The position numbers were made by a program, and so were the translations under genes. The notes below the pieces were generated by a model that saw only the letters and a program-made list of their open reading frames with translations, was not told the origin of the DNA and ran no database searches. From Cherax quadricarinatus (Eukaryota > Arthropoda > Malacostraca > Decapoda > Parastacidae), in contig NC_091340.1 of assembly GCF_038502225.1 (NCBI RefSeq), positions 30,798,119-30,862,118 on the forward strand: a stretch of 64,000 bases of DNA, given 5' to 3'. This document shows, one piece after another, positions 9,985 through 22,201 of the stretch (positions are counted from its first letter, which is position 1; every line of letters begins with the position of its first letter).

Positions 9985-11328
9985 TGAGAGTGTGTTTGTA
10001 TGAGTGTGTATGGAGTATGAGAGTGTGTGTGTGTGAGAGTGTATGTGTGTATGAGTGTGTGTGTGTATGAGAGTGTATGTGTGTATGAGAGTGTATGGTG
10101 TATGAGAGTATGTTTGTGTATGAGAGTGTATGTGTGTATGAGAGTGTGTGTGTGTGTATGAGACTGTATATGTATATGAGTGTGTGTGTGTGTATGAGAG
10201 TGTATGTGTGTATAAGAGTGTGTGTGTGTATGAGAGTGTATGTGTGTAGGAGAGTGTATGTGTGTATGAGAGCGTGTGTGTGTATGAGAGCGTGTGTGTG
10301 TATGAGAGTGTATGTGTGTATGAGAGTGTATGTGTGTATAAGAGTGTATGTGTGTATGAGAGTGTATGTGTGTTTGAGAGTGTATGTGCGTATGAGAGAG
10401 TGTGTGCGTATGAGTGTGTATGTGTTTATGAGAGTGTATGAGAGTGCGTGTGTGTATGAGAGTTTATGTGTGTATTAGAGTGTATGTGTGTATGAGAGTG
10501 TATGTGTGTATGAGAGTGTATATGTGTATGAGAGTGTATGTGTATAAGAGAGTGTGTGTGTGTATGAGAGTGTATGTGTGTGTATGAGAGTGTATGTGTG
10601 TATGAGAGTGTATGTGTGTAAGAGAGCGTGTGTGTGTATGAGAATGTATGTGTGTATGAAAGCGCATGTTTGTAATAGAGTGTGTGTGTATGAGAGTGTC
10701 TGAGAGTGTATGTGTGTATGAGAGTGTATGTGTGTAAGAGAGTGTGTGTGTATGAGAATGTATGTGTGTATGAAAGTGTATGTGTGTAATAGAGTGTGTG
10801 CGTGTATGAGAGTGTATGTGTGTATGAGTGTGTGTGTGTATGAGAGTGTATGTATGTATGAGAGTGTATGTGTGTATGAGAGTGTATGTGTGTAAGAGTG
10901 TGTGTGTATGACAGTGCATGTGTGTATGAGTGTATGTGTATATGAGAGTGAATGTGTGTATGAGAGTGTATGTGTGTTTGAGAGTGTATGTGTGTAAGAG
11001 AGTGTGTGTGTGTATGAGAATGTATGTGTGTATGAAAGTGTATGTGTGTAATAGAGTGTGTGTGTGTGTATGAGAGTGTATGTATATATGAGAGTGTATG
11101 TGTGTATGAGAGTGTATGTGTGTAAGAGAGTGTGTGTGTGTATGACAGTGTATGTGTGTATGAGTGTATGTGTATATGAGAGTGTATGTGTGTATGAGAG
11201 TGTATGTGTAAGAGAGTGTGTGTGTATGAGAGTCCATGTGTGTATAAGAGTGTATGAGAGTGTATGTGTGTATGAGAGTGTATGAGAGTATGTGTGTATG
11301 AGAGTGTACATGTGTATGAGAGTGTATG
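9985..11328. repeat. GTGTATGAGA-type satellite, 1.3 kb
   Basis: Long array of GAGAGTGTATGTGTGTAT-like units with scattered substitutions and GTAAGAGAGT or GTAATAGAGT variants. A longer period is visible because variant units recur in the same order around 10620-10800 and 10985-11060. It translates to Ser/Tyr/His/Thr-rich frames without meaning. Confidence 0.95.
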
Positions 11329-12176
11329 TACTCACCTAATTGTACTCACCTAATTGTGGTTGCAGGGGTCGAGACTCAGCTCCTGGCCCTGCCTCTTCAC
11401 TGATCGCTACTAGGTCCTCTCCTTCTCTGCTTCCTGAGTTTTGTCATACCTCTTCTTAAAACTATGAATGGTTCCTGCCTCCACTACTTCACTTGCTAGG
11501 CTATTCCACTTCCTGACGCCTCTATGACTGAAGAATACTTCCTAACGTCCCTGTGACTCGTCTGAGTCTTCAGCTTCCATTTGTGACCCCTTGTTTCTGT
11601 GTCCCCTCTTTGGAACATCCTATCTCTGTCCACCTTGTCTATTCCCCGCAGTATCTTGTATGTCGTTATCATGTCTCCTCTGACCCTTCTGTCCTCCAGT
11701 GTCGTCAGTCCGATTTCCCTCAACCTTTCCTCGTACGACATTCCCCTGAGCTCTGGGACTAGCCTTGTTGCAAACCTTTGTACTTTCTCTAACTTCTTGA
11801 CGTGCTTGACCAGGTGTGGGTTCCAGACTGGTGCTGCATACTCCAGTATGGGCCTAACATACACAGTGTACAGTGTCTTGAACGATTCCTTATTAAGGTA
11901 TCGGAACGCTATTCTCAGGTTTGCCAGGCGCCCGTATGCTGCAGCAGTTATTTGGTTGATGTGTGCCTCCGGTGACGTGCTCGGTGTTATGATCACCCCA
12001 AGGTCTTTCTCCCTGAGTGAGGTCTGTAATCTTTGTCAACCTAGCCTATACTCTGTCTGCGGTCTTCTTTGCCCCTCCCCAATCTTCATGACTTTGCATT
12101 TGGCATGGTTGAATTCGAGAAGCCAGTTTCTGGACCACATGTCCAGCCTGTCCAGGTCTCTTTGCAGTCCTGCCTC
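11329..12176 (-). pseudogene. F1 LINE, 5'-truncated, RT C-terminal part
   Basis: Minus-strand F1 copy with two tail units at 11329-11365. It encodes only the part of the RT downstream of the FADD motif: LQRDLDRLDMWS, EFNHAKCKVMKIGEG, then the C-terminal domain (PEAHINQITAAAYGRLANLR, YVRPILEYAAPVWNPHL, SYEERLREIGLTTLEDRR). A frame change near 12035 and an early end near 11496 break it. The catalytic domain is absent because the copy is truncated at 12176, where satellite begins. Confidence 0.86.
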
Positions 12177-12925
12177 ATGTGTGCATGAGAGTGTGTGTGT
12201 GTATGAGAGTGTATGTGTGTAAGAGAGTGCATGTGTGTATGAGAGTGTATGTGTGTATGAGAGTGTATGTGTGTAAGAGAGTGTGTGTGTATGAGTGTAT
12301 GTGTGTATAAGAGTGCATGAGAGTGTATGTGTGTATGAGAGTGTATGTGTATGAGAGGGTATGAGAGTGTGTGTGTGTATGAGAGTGTATGTGCGTATGA
12401 GAGTGTATGAGAGTGTATGTGTGTATGAGAGTGTATGAGAGTGTATGTGTGTATGAGAGTGTATGTGTGTATGAGAGTGTATGAGAGTGTATGTGTGTAT
12501 GAGAGTGTATGTGTGTATGAGAGTGTATGTGTGTAAGAGAGTGCATGAGAGTGTATGAGAGTGTATGCGTGTATGAGAGTGTATGAGAGTGTATGTGTGC
12601 AAGAGAGTGTATGAGAGTGTATGTAAGAGAGTGTATGTGTGTATGAGAGTGTATTTGTGTATGAGAGTGCATGTGTGTATGAGAGTGTGTGTGTGTATGA
12701 GAGTGTATGAGAGTGTATGTGTGTATGAGAGTGTATTTGTGTATGAGAGTGTATGAGAGTGTATGTGTGTATGAGAGTGTGTGTGCATGAGAGTGTATGA
12801 GAGTGTATGTGTGTATGAGAGTGTATGTGTGTAAGAGAGTGTATGAGAGAGTATGTAAGAGAGTGTACGTGTGTATGAGAGTGTATGAGAGTGTACTTGT
12901 GTATGAGAGTGTATGAGAGTGTATG
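12177..12925. repeat. GTGTATGAGA-type satellite, 0.75 kb
   Basis: Same satellite as at 9985-11328, placed between the 5' truncation of one F1 copy and the tail of the next. Confidence 0.95.
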
Positions 12926-14672
12926 TACTCACCTATTTGTACTCACCTATTTGTGGTTGCAGGGGTCGAGTCCTAGCTCCTGGCCCCGCCTCTTCACCGG
13001 TTGCTACTAGACCCTCTCTCTCCCCGCTCCATGAGCTTTATCAAACCTCGTCTTAAAACTGTGTATGGTTCCTGCCTCCACTACGTCATTTTCTAGGCTA
13101 TTCCACTGCCTTACAACTCTATGACTGAAGAAATACTTCCTACTATCTCTCTGACTCATTTGTGTCTTCAACTTCCAATTGTGGCCTCTTGTTTCTGTGT
13201 CCCCTCCCTGGAACATCCTGTCCTTGTCCACCTTGTCTATTCCACGCAGTATTTTATATGTCGTTATCATGTCTCCCCTGACCCTCCTGTCCTCCAGTGT
13301 CGTCAGGCCGATTTCCCTTAATCTTTCTTCATAGGACATTCCCCTTAGCTCTGGAACTAACCTTGTTGCAAACCTTTGTACTTTCTCTAGTTTCTTGACG
13401 TGCTTTATCAAGTGCGGGTTCCAAACAGGTGCTGCATACTCCAGTATGGGCCTGACATACACGGTGTACAGTGTCTTGAATGATTCCTTACTAAGGTGTC
13501 GGAATGCTGTTCTCAGCTTTGCCAGGCGCCCATATGCTGCAGCAGTTATCTGATTGATGTGTGCTTCCGGAGACATGCTCGGTGTTATACTCACCCCAAG
13601 ATCTTTCTCCTTGAGTGAGGTTTGCAGTCTTTGGCCACCTAGCCTATACTCTGTCTGTGGTCTTCTGTGCCCTTCCCCCATCTTCATGACTTTGCATTTG
13701 GCAGGATTAAATTCGAGAAGCCATTTGCTGGACCAGGTGTCCAGTCTGTCCAGGTCTCTTTGAAGTCCTGCCTGGTCCTCATCAGATTTAATTCTCCTCA
13801 TTAACTTCACATCATCTGCAAACAGGGACACTTCTGAGTCTAACCCTTCCGTCATGTCGTTCACATATACCAAAAATAGCACTGGTCCTAGGACCGACCA
13901 CTGTGGGACCCCGCTCGTCACAGGTGCCCACTGTGATACATCATTACGTACCATGACTCGTTGTTGCCTCCCTGTCAGGTATTCTCTGATCCATTGCAGT
14001 GCCCTTCCTGTTATATGCGCCTGATGCTCTAGCTTCTGCACTAATCTCTTGTGAGGAACTGTGTCAAAGGCCTTCTTGCAGTCCAAGAAGATGCAATCAA
14101 CCCACCCCTCTCTCTCTTGTCTTACTTCTGTTATTTTATCATAAAACTCCAGAAGGTTTGTGACACAGGATTTGCCTTCCGTGAATCCGTGCTGGTTGGT
14201 ATTTATACTCCTGTTCCGTTCCAGGTGCTCCACCACTCTCCTCCTGATAATCTTCTCCATAATTTTGCATACTATACACGTCAATGACACAGGTCTATAG
14301 TTTAGTGCCTCTTTTCTGTCTCCTTTTTTGAAAATGGGAACTACATTTGCCGTCTTCCATATCTCAGGTAGTTGCCCAGTTTCCAGGGATGTGTTGAAGA
14401 TTGTGGTAAGTGGTATGCACAACATATCTGCTCCCTCTCTAAGGACCCATGGAGAGATGTTGTCCGGTCCCATTGCCTTTGAGGTATCGATGTCCCTTAG
14501 CAGTTTCTTCACCTCCTCCTCATCTGTATGTATGTCGTCCAACACTTGTTGGTGTATTCCTTGTTGGTGTCCCCATCTGGTCTGTCCCCCCAGAGTCCTT
14601 CCTGTCTCTACTGTAAATACTTCCTTAAATCTAGTGTTGAGCTCCTCACATACCTCTTGATCGTTTCTTGTG
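12926..14672 (-). mobile_element. F1 LINE, 5'-truncated, RT frame intact
   Basis: Minus-strand F1 copy of 1.75 kb: tail (two TACTCACCTATTTG units on the plus strand), 3' UTR and a complete RT. It is truncated at 14672, just upstream of the RT, where GTGTATGAGA satellite begins. Confidence 0.9.
13007..14671 (-). CDS. F1 reverse transcriptase, uninterrupted but 5'-truncated
   Basis: About 555 uninterrupted codons from TRNDQEVCEELN to the natural F1 stop. Motifs in order: DTSKAMGPDNISPW, NYRPVSLTCIVC, QHGFTEGKSC, FLDCKKAFDTVPHKR, SGVPQWSVLGP, SLFADDVKLM, then the C-terminal domain ending GAGRERV. The catalytic Asp residues are intact. In the highly conserved PQGS motif the Gly is Trp, a change shared with the copy at 26916-29864. 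There is no start codon: the open frame simply runs in from the flanking satellite, so this is a coding fragment without EN or ORF1, not a functional gene. A young insertion is the likely reason for the clean frame. Confidence 0.85.
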   Translation of the reverse strand, partial: TRNDQEVCEELNTRFKEVFTVETGRTLGGQTRWGHQQGIHQQVLDDIHTDEEEVKKLLRDIDTSKAMGPDNISPWVLREGADMLCIPLTTIFNTSLETGQLPEIWKTANVVPIFKKGDRKEALNYRPVSLTCIVCKIMEKIIRRRVVEHLERNRSINTNQHGFTEGKSCVTNLLEFYDKITEVRQEREGWVDCIFLDCKKAFDTVPHKRLVQKLEHQAHITGRALQWIREYLTGRQQRVMVRNDVSQWAPVTSGVPQWSVLGPVLFLVYVNDMTEGLDSEVSLFADDVKLMRRIKSDEDQAGLQRDLDRLDTWSSKWLLEFNPAKCKVMKMGEGHRRPQTEYRLGGQRLQTSLKEKDLGVSITPSMSPEAHINQITAAAYGRLAKLRTAFRHLSKESFKTLYTVYVRPILEYAAPVWNPHLIKHVKKLEKVQRFATRLVPELRGMSYEERLREIGLTTLEDRRVRGDMITTYKILRGIDKVDKDRMFQGGDTETRGHNWKLKTQMSQRDSRKYFFSHRVVRQWNSLENDVVEAGTIHSFKTRFDKAHGAGRERV

Positions 14673-17600
14673 AGTGTATGAGTGTGTGTGCATGAGTGTG
14701 TGTGTGTGTGCATGAGAGTGTATGTGTGTATGAGAGTGTATGTGTTTAAGAGAGTGTATGAGAGTGTATGTGTGTAAGAGAGCGTATGAGAGTGTATGAG
14801 AGTGTATGTGTGTAAGAGAGTGTATGAGAGTGTATGTGTTTAAGAGTGTATGAGAGTGTATGTGTTTATGAGAGTGTATGAGAGTGTATGTGTGTATGAG
14901 AGTGTATGAGAGTGCATGTGTGTATGAGAGTGTATGTGTGTATGAGAGTGTATGAGAGTGTATGTGTGTATGAGAGTGTATGAGAGTGTATGAGAGTGTA
15001 TGTGTGTATGAGAGTGTATGAGAGTGTATGAGTGTATGAGAGTGTATGAGAGTGTATGAGAGTGTATGAGAGTGTATGTGTGTATGATAGGGTATGAGAG
15101 TGTATGTGTGTATGAGAGTGTATGAGAGTGTATGAGAGTGTATGTGTGTATGAGAGTGTATGAGAGTGTATGCGTGTATGAGAGTGTATGAGAGTGTATG
15201 TGTGTATGAGAGTGTATGAGAGTGTATGTGTGTATGAGAGTGTATGAGAGTGTATGTGTGTATGAGAGTGTATGTGTGTATGAGAGTGTATGTGTGTATG
15301 AGAGTGCATGAGAGTGTATGAGAGTGCATGAGAGTGTATGAGAGTGTATGTGTGTATGAGAGTGTATGAGAGTGTATGTGTGTATGAGAGTGCATGAGAG
15401 TGTATGAGAGTGTATGAGAGTGTATGAGAGTGTATGTGTGTATGAGAGTGTATGAGAGTGTATACGTGTATGAGAGTGTATGAGAGTGTATGTGTGTATG
15501 AGAGTGTATGAGAGTGTATGTGTGTATGAGAGTGTATGAGAGTGTATGTGTGTATGAGAGTGTATGAGAGTGTATGAGAGTGTATGAGTGTATGAGAGTG
15601 TATGAGAGTGTATGAGAGTGTATGTGTGTATGAGAGTGTATGAGAGTGTATGAGAGTGTATGAGAGTGTATGAGAGTGTATGTGTGTATGAGAGGGTATG
15701 AGAGTGTATGTGTGTATGAGAGTGTATGAGAGTGTATGAGAGTGTATGTGTGTATGAGAGTGTATGAGAGTGTATGCGTGTATGAGAGTGTATGAGAGTG
15801 TATGTGTGTATGAGAGTGTATGAGAGTGTATGTGTGTATGAGAGTGTTTGAGAGTGTATGAGAGTGTATGTTTGTATGAGAGTGTATGTGTGTATGAGAG
15901 TGTATGAGAGTGTATGTGTGTATGAGAGTGTATGAGAGTGTATGTGTGTATGAGAGTGTATGAGAGTGTATGTGTGTATGAGAGTGTATGAGAGTGTATG
16001 TGTGTATGAGAGTGTATGAGAGTGTATGTGTGTATGAGAGTGTATGAGAGTGTATGTGTGTATGAGAGTGTATGAGAGTGTATGTGTGTATGAGAGTGTA
16101 TGTGTGTATGAGAGTGCATGAGAGTGTATGAGAGTGCATGAGAGTGTATGAGAGTGTATGTGTGTATGAGAGTGTATGAGAGTGTATGAGAGTGTATGTG
16201 TGTATGAGAGTGTATGAGAGTGTATGTGTGTATGAGAGTGTATGAGAGTGTATGAGAGTGTATGTGTGTATGAGAGTGTATGAGAGTGTATGTGTTTATG
16301 AGAGTGTATGAGAGTGTATGAGAGTGTATGAGAGTGTATGTGTGTATGAGAGTGTATGCGTGTGAGAGTGTATGAAAGTGTATGTGTGTATGAGAGTGTA
16401 TGAGAGTGTATGTGTGTATGAGAGTGTATGAGAGTGTATGTTTGTATGAGAGTGTATGTGTGTATGAGAGTGTATGAGAGTGTATGAGAGTGTATGAGAG
16501 TGTATGAGAGTGTATGTGTGTATGAGAGTGTATGAGAGTGTACGTGTTTATGAGAGTGTATGAGAGTGTATGAGAGTGTATGTGTGTATGAGAGTGTATG
16601 TGTCTATGAGAGTGTATGAGAGTGTATGTGTGTATGAGAGTGTATGTGTGTATGAGAGTGCATGAGAGTGTATGAGAGTGCATGAGAGTGTATGAGAGTG
16701 TATGTGTGTATGAGAGTGTATGAGAGTGTATGTGTGTATGAGAGTGTATGAGAGTGTATGAGAGTGTATGTGTGTATGAGAGTGTATGAGAGTGTACGTG
16801 TGTATGAGAGTGTATGAGAGTGTATGAGAGTGTATGAGAGTGTATGTGTGTATGAGAGTGTATGAGAGTGTATAAGAGTGTATGTGTGTATGAGAGTGTA
16901 TGAGAGTGTATGAGAGTGTATGAGAGTGTATGTGTGTATGAGAGTGCATGAGAGTGTATGAGAGTGCATGAGAGTGTATGAGAGTGTATGTGTGTATGAG
17001 AGTGTATGAGAGTGTATGTGTGTATGAGAGTGTATGAGAGTGTACGTGTGTATGAGAGTGTATTAGAGTGTATGAGAGTGTATGAGAGTGTATGAGAGTG
17101 TATGAGAGTGTATGAGAGTGTATGAGAGTGTATGAGAGTGTATGAGAGTGTATGAGAGTGTATGTGTGTATGAGAGTGTATGAGAGTGTACGTGTGTATG
17201 AGAGTGTATTAGAGTGTATGAGAGTGTATGAGAGTGTATGTGTGTATGAGAGTGTACGTGTGTATGAGAGTGTATTAGAGTGTATGAGAGTGTATGAGAG
17301 TGTATGAGAGTGTATGAGAGTGTATGAGAGTGTATGAGAGTGTATGTGTGTATGAGAGTGTATGAGAGTGTATGAGAGTGTATGAGAGTGTATGTGTGCA
17401 TGAGAGTGTATTAGAGTGTATGAGAGTGTATGAGAGTGTATGAGAGTGTGTGAGAGTGTATGAGAGTGTATGTGTGTATGAGAGTGTATGAGAGTGTACG
17501 TGTGTATGAGAGTGTATTAGAGTGTATGAGAGTGTATGAGAGTGTATGAGAGTGTATGAGAGTGTATGAGAGTGTATGAGAGTGTATGTGTGTATGAGAG

Positions 17601-17790
17601 TGTATGAGAGTGTACGTGTGTATGAGAGTGTATTAGAGTGTATGAGAGTGTATGAGAGTGTATGAGAGTGTATGAGAGTGTATGAGAGTGTACGTGTGTA
17701 TGAAAGTGTATTAGAGTGTATGAGAGTGTATGAGAGTGTATGAGAGTGTATGAGAGTGTATGAGAGTGTATGAGAGTGTATGAGTGTATG
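14673..17790. repeat. GAGAGTGTAT satellite, 3.1 kb
   Basis: The largest of the TATGAGAGTG-type arrays. Basic 10-bp units (TATGAGAGTG) alternate with GTATGTGTGTATGAGA segments. Marker units with GTGCATGAG recur as a pair at about 15305-15335, 16112-16142, 16658-16688 and 16943-16973, which shows higher-order duplication. Right of about 17050 the GTGTGTATG segments thin out, TATTAGAG markers appear and the 10-bp unit dominates. Confidence 0.96.
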
Positions 17791-17984
17791 TTTCAGGGAA
17801 GAGCCAAAAAAAGACTTGTATTTCATTTCAGTTTCAGTCAGTGTAAAATATTTGCCTGAATTTATCTGTCAGAATCAGGAGTGGAAATGTTTATGAATGT
17901 AGATTAATGTGTATTAACGTTAACGTTATGGCACATATAAATCTAGACTCTAGTGAAAAATATATAAACCTGCTAAAATTGTTG

Positions 17985-17986
<2 letters not shown>
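17791..17986. other. Spacer without recognised content
   Basis: AT-rich unique sequence between the satellite and a (TA)n run. I see no gene or repeat. Confidence 0.6.

Positions 17987-18053
<67 letters not shown>
17987..18053. repeat. (TA)n microsatellite
   Basis: About 67 bp of TA dinucleotides with one GA interruption. Confidence 0.95.
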
Positions 18054-18059
<6 letters not shown>

Positions 18060-18130
18060 TCACCTAATTGTGGTTGCAGAGGTCGAGACTCAGCTCCTGG
18101 CCCCGCCTCTTCACTGATCGCTACTGGGTC

Positions 18131-18134
<4 letters not shown>
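18054..18134 (-). mobile_element. F1 3'-end microcopy
   Basis: One tail unit (TACTCACCTAATTG on the plus strand) and about 65 bp of 3' UTR up to GGGTCCTCT, then directly (GT)n. It lies between (TA)n on the tail side and (GT)n on the truncated side. Confidence 0.88.

Positions 18135-18203
<69 letters not shown>
18135..18203. repeat. (GT)n microsatellite
   Basis: Pure GT run on the 5' side of the F1 microcopy; it ends at the TA dinucleotide flanking a Tigger-like terminus. Confidence 0.97.
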
Positions 18204-18205
<2 letters not shown>

Positions 18206-18206
<1 letters not shown>

Positions 18207-19700
18207 AGTGGAACCTCGGTTAAGAAATCGGTTTTTGATTGAGGAATTCGAGGAAAAAGCGTCCTGGTTTTCGTACATTCTCTTGGTTGTCGACCAACAA
18301 TGAAAACGGCTCGGGTCACGCGCTCACAATGTGAGTTAGACAGTGAGACAACCTGGATCTGAGTCAGTATAACCACTAACTCACGTGCTATAAACATCTC
18401 TTTAGCTTATGTTGTGCATCTTGTGGGTAACTTTTGTTATTTTGCAGTTTTGTGCAATTTTTTTTATTATGAGATAAGCGATCACACAATAAGCTGCCAG
18501 TGCTGACAAAATGGCTGTTGAATAGTATGTTGCTGAATTCCAGGAGTATGTAGAGGCTAAAAGGTTTGTCCCCCAACAAGTTTTTAATTGTGACGAGACA
18601 GGCCTCTTTCAGGAAGAAAATGCCCAGGAGGACCTACATAATTGAAGAGGGAGAGTCACTGCCAGGACACACGCCTATAAATGACAGGCTCACTCTGTTA
18701 CTGTGTGGCAATGCAAGTGGGGTCTTGAAATTGAAGCCCTTATTTATCATTCCGAAAATACTCGACTTTTTAAGAGCGATATGAAAAACAAACTGGCTGT
18801 AATGTTGATGGCCAACACGAAAGCTTAGGTAATGAGACAATTTTTTATTGAATTGGATCATGAGGTCTTTGGCCCCACTGTCAAAAGTACCTCATTAAAA
18901 GACAAATGCCACTCACGGCCCTTTTACTTAGGGAAAATGCTCCTGCTGACCCTCCAAGCTTGGAAAACGAATTGCTAGAGGAGTTCAGTTTTATAACTGA
19001 AGTTCTTGCCTCCTAACGCCACTCCTCTCATCCAGCCCATGGACCAGCAGGTCATTTCTAACTTCAAGAAACTCTGCACCAAAGAACTTTTTGAAAGGTG
19101 CTTTGGAGTCACTTCAGAAACAAATTTAACCCTCAGGGAATTCTGGAAGGACCAGTTCAATATCCTCACCTGCTCGAGGCTTGTAGACAAAGTCTGAAGG
19201 AATGTGTGTTCCACGACCATGCAGTCAGCATGGAAGAAATTGTGGTCTGACTTTATGATATTGTGTCCCTGGGGAAGACCTTGGACCTAGAGGTGAATGA
19301 AGATGATATGGAGGAGCTGGTGGAGTAGCACAGAACTGAACTCACCACAGAAGAACTTGTAGATCTTCAGAAGAATACCAACAGATTTCAGTAGAGTAGC
19401 TGTTATCAGAAGAAGAGGAGGGAAGGGATGATGTGTCCATTGCACTTGTCAAGGAAATGTGTACTAAATAACCTGAAGTGCAGGAGTTTGCTGAAAAATA
19501 CCATCCAGACAAAGTAGTGGCCATCCGTCTCTCTAGCATGTACAATGACAGTGTAATGTCTCAGTTTAGACAAGAGTTAAAATAGAGCCTGATACAAACC
19601 TTACTGGACAGGTTTTTAGTGAGACAAAGAACCAGTGAGCCAAAACAAGGTGTTAGTGGTGATAAGAGACAAAAAAGACAAACAACGCCAGAAGTATAGT
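18206..19700 (+). mobile_element. Tigger/pogo-type DNA transposon, 3' end not found
   Basis: Starts with CAGTGGAACCTCGGTTAAG, typical of Tigger-like inverted terminal repeats, preceded by TA, the usual pogo/Tigger target dinucleotide. The interior encodes a decayed transposase. No matching inverted terminus (CCGAGGTTCCACTG-like) was found before the SINE at 19748, so the right end is deleted or too diverged; 19700 is only the end of recognisable coding sequence. Confidence 0.8.
18520..19695 (+). pseudogene. Tigger-type DDE transposase, decayed
   Basis: Relic of a CENP-B/pogo-like transposase that would cut and paste its own element. Recognisable pieces in order: KRFVPQQVFNCDETGLF (first catalytic Asp in DETG, about 18590), SLPGHTPINDRLTLLLCGNASG at 18655-18720 in another frame, FGPTV near 18870, ENAPADPPSLENEL near 18930-18970, and PPNATPLIQPMDQQVISNFKKLC (third catalytic Asp) at 19006-19080. 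The second catalytic Asp, expected just before NAPAHPP, reads Glu here, and the His of that motif is changed. Several stops and frame changes separate the pieces. The N-terminal DNA-binding region before DETG is almost entirely missing. Non-functional. Confidence 0.88.
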
Positions 19701-19747
19701 TGCCTGACATGAAGCAAGCCTAGTTCGCTAGGCTCATGTTGTTTGCT

Positions 19748-20094
<347 letters not shown>

Positions 20095-20247
20095 TTAAGA
20101 GTAGCGCATCCAGCGGAACTGAATGTTGTACTCGCTACCCAAGGACACACGATGGTGTGGATGACTCTAGGCTAATTTCATTCCCGTCCCTGTTTGGTGT
20201 ACTAGTACAATGAGCAGTAATTTTATATTATTGTAACCACGAACGAG
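20095..20247. other. Spacer without recognised content
   Basis: Unique-looking sequence between the inverted SINE and an F1 fragment; nothing recognised. Confidence 0.5.
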
Positions 20248-22124
20248 ACGTGCTCGGTGTTATACTCACCCCAAGATCTTTCTCCCTGAGTGAGGTTTGC
20301 AGTCTTTGGCAACCTATGCTATACTCTGTCTGCGGTCTTCTTTGCCCTTCCCCGATCTTCATGACTTAGCATTTGGCGGGGTTAAATTCGAGAGGCCAGT
20401 TGCTGGACCAGGTGTCCAGCCTGTCCAGGTCTCTTTGAATTCCTGCCTGATCCTCATCTGATTTAATTCTCCTCATTAACTTCAAATCATCTGCGAACAG
20501 GGACACTTCTGAGTCTCTCCCCTCCATCCTGTCATTCACATATACCAAAAATAGCACTTGTCCTTGGACCGACGCCTGTGGAACCCTGCTCGTCACAGGT
20601 GCCCACTGTGATACCTCATCACTTAACATGACTCGTTGTTGCCTCCCTGTCAGGTATTCTCTGATTCATTGCAGTGCCCTTCCTGTTATACTCGCCTGAT
20701 CCTCAAGCTTCTGCACTAATCTCTTGTGAAGAACTGTGTCAAAGGCCTTTTTGCAGTTCAAGAAGATGCAATCAACCCACCCCTCTCTCTCGTGTCTTAC
20801 TTCTGTTGCTTTATCGTAAAACTCCAGTAGGTTTGTGACACAGGATTTGCCTTCCATAAATCCGTGCTGGTTGGCATTTATACTCTTGTTCCATTCCAGG
20901 TGCTCCACCACTCTGCTCCTGATAATCTTCTCCATTACTTTGCATACTATACACGTCAGTGACACTGGTCTATAGTTTAGTGCCTCTTTTCTGTCTCCTT
21001 TTTTTAAATATGGGTACTTCTTTTGCCGTCTTCCATACCTCAGGTAGTTGCCCAGTATCAAGGGATGCGTTTAAGATTGTGGTTAGTGTCACACACAGCA
21101 TTTCTGCTCCCTCTCTAAGGACCCATGGGGAGATGTTGTCTGGTCCCATTGCCTTTGAGGAATCAAGGTCCCTTAGCAGCTACTTTACCTCCTCCACATT
21201 TGTGTGTATGTCATCTAACACTTGTTGGTATATTCCTTGTTGGCATCCCCCTCTGTTCTGTTCACCCAGAGGCCTTCCTGTCTCCACTGTACATACTTCC
21301 TTAAATCAGTGTTTAGCTCCTCACATACCTCTTGATCGCTTCTGGTGAGTTCCCCACCTTCTTTCCTCAGCCTGATCACCTGGTCTTTGACTGTTGTCTT
21401 CCTCCTAGTGTGGCTATACAACAGTTTCGGGTCAGACTTGGCTTTCGATGCTATGCCTCCCTCTTTATCTGTGCATACTTGTTTCTGGCTCTTCGACTAG
21501 TCTCTCTATTTTCCTGGGTCCTTTGCCTCCTGTATCTTTCCCACTCTCTCTTGCACTTAGTTTTTGCCTCCCTACACCTTCGGGTAAACCAAGGACTCAC
21601 TTTGGTCTTCCTGTTATTTCTATTGCCCTTGTGAACAAACCTTTCCTCTGCCTTCTTGCATTTTGTTGTTACTTATTCCATCATTTCATTTACTGACTTT
21701 CCTGCCAATTCTCTGTCCCACTGAACCTCCTGCAGGAAGTTCGTCATACCTGTGTAGTCCCCCTTTTTATAGTTTGGCTTTTCCCATCCAATGCATGTTA
21801 CCTTCTCTACTTGTAATTCTACTATTTATTCAAAACACATAACCATGTGATCACTAGCTCCAAGGGGCCTCTCATATGTGATGTCCTCAATGTCTGAAAT
21901 GCTCAGGGTGAGCACAACGCCCAGTCTTGCTGGTTCATCTTCCCCTCTCTCTCTGGTAGTGTCCTTAACATGTTGATGCATAAGGTTTTCCAGTACCTCA
22001 TCCATCATCTTGGCTCTCCATGTTTCGGGACCCCCATGTGGCTCCAGGTTTTCCCAGTCGATCTCCCTGTGGTTGAAATTGCCCATAACCCGTAACTTTG
22101 CTCTGCTCGAGAGAGCTCTTTTTG
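20248..22124 (-). pseudogene. F1 LINE (interrupted copy), RT and EN C-terminal part
   Basis: Minus-strand F1 copy whose other half lies at 25845-26473, beyond a 3.7-kb Penelope-like insertion. Unlike the other F1 copies it lacks the 3' UTR and tail: it begins at 20248 inside the RT C-terminal domain. Frames at 20366-20629 and 20666-21061 show NYRPVSLTCIVC, QHGFMEGKSC, FLNCKKAFDTV (catalytic Asp changed to Asn) and SLFADDLKLM; PQGS reads PQAS. The EN C-terminal part is at 21826-22124 (VMGNFNHREIDW, GDFN changed to GNFN). The changed catalytic residues and frameshifts make it inactive. Confidence 0.86.
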
Positions 22125-22174
22125 TAAAATAAAAGGACACAAGTGCAACTAATGTGACATTTTATTGTGGCAAC

Positions 22175-22201
22175 GTTTCGCTCTCCAGGAGCTTTGTCAA
22201 G
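22175..22201 (-). ncRNA. Hammerhead-like core, element A left end (degenerate)
   Basis: Minus strand reads CTTGACAAA, a 4-bp stem GCTC/GAGC, then GAAAC. The stem and GAAA fit a hammerhead stem II and core, but the CTGANGA half is not canonical (TTGACAA), so cleavage activity is doubtful. Confidence 0.45.

Noticed and set aside
18566..18784. Functional Tigger transposase
   Set aside because: Multiple stops, a changed second catalytic Asp and a missing N-terminus.
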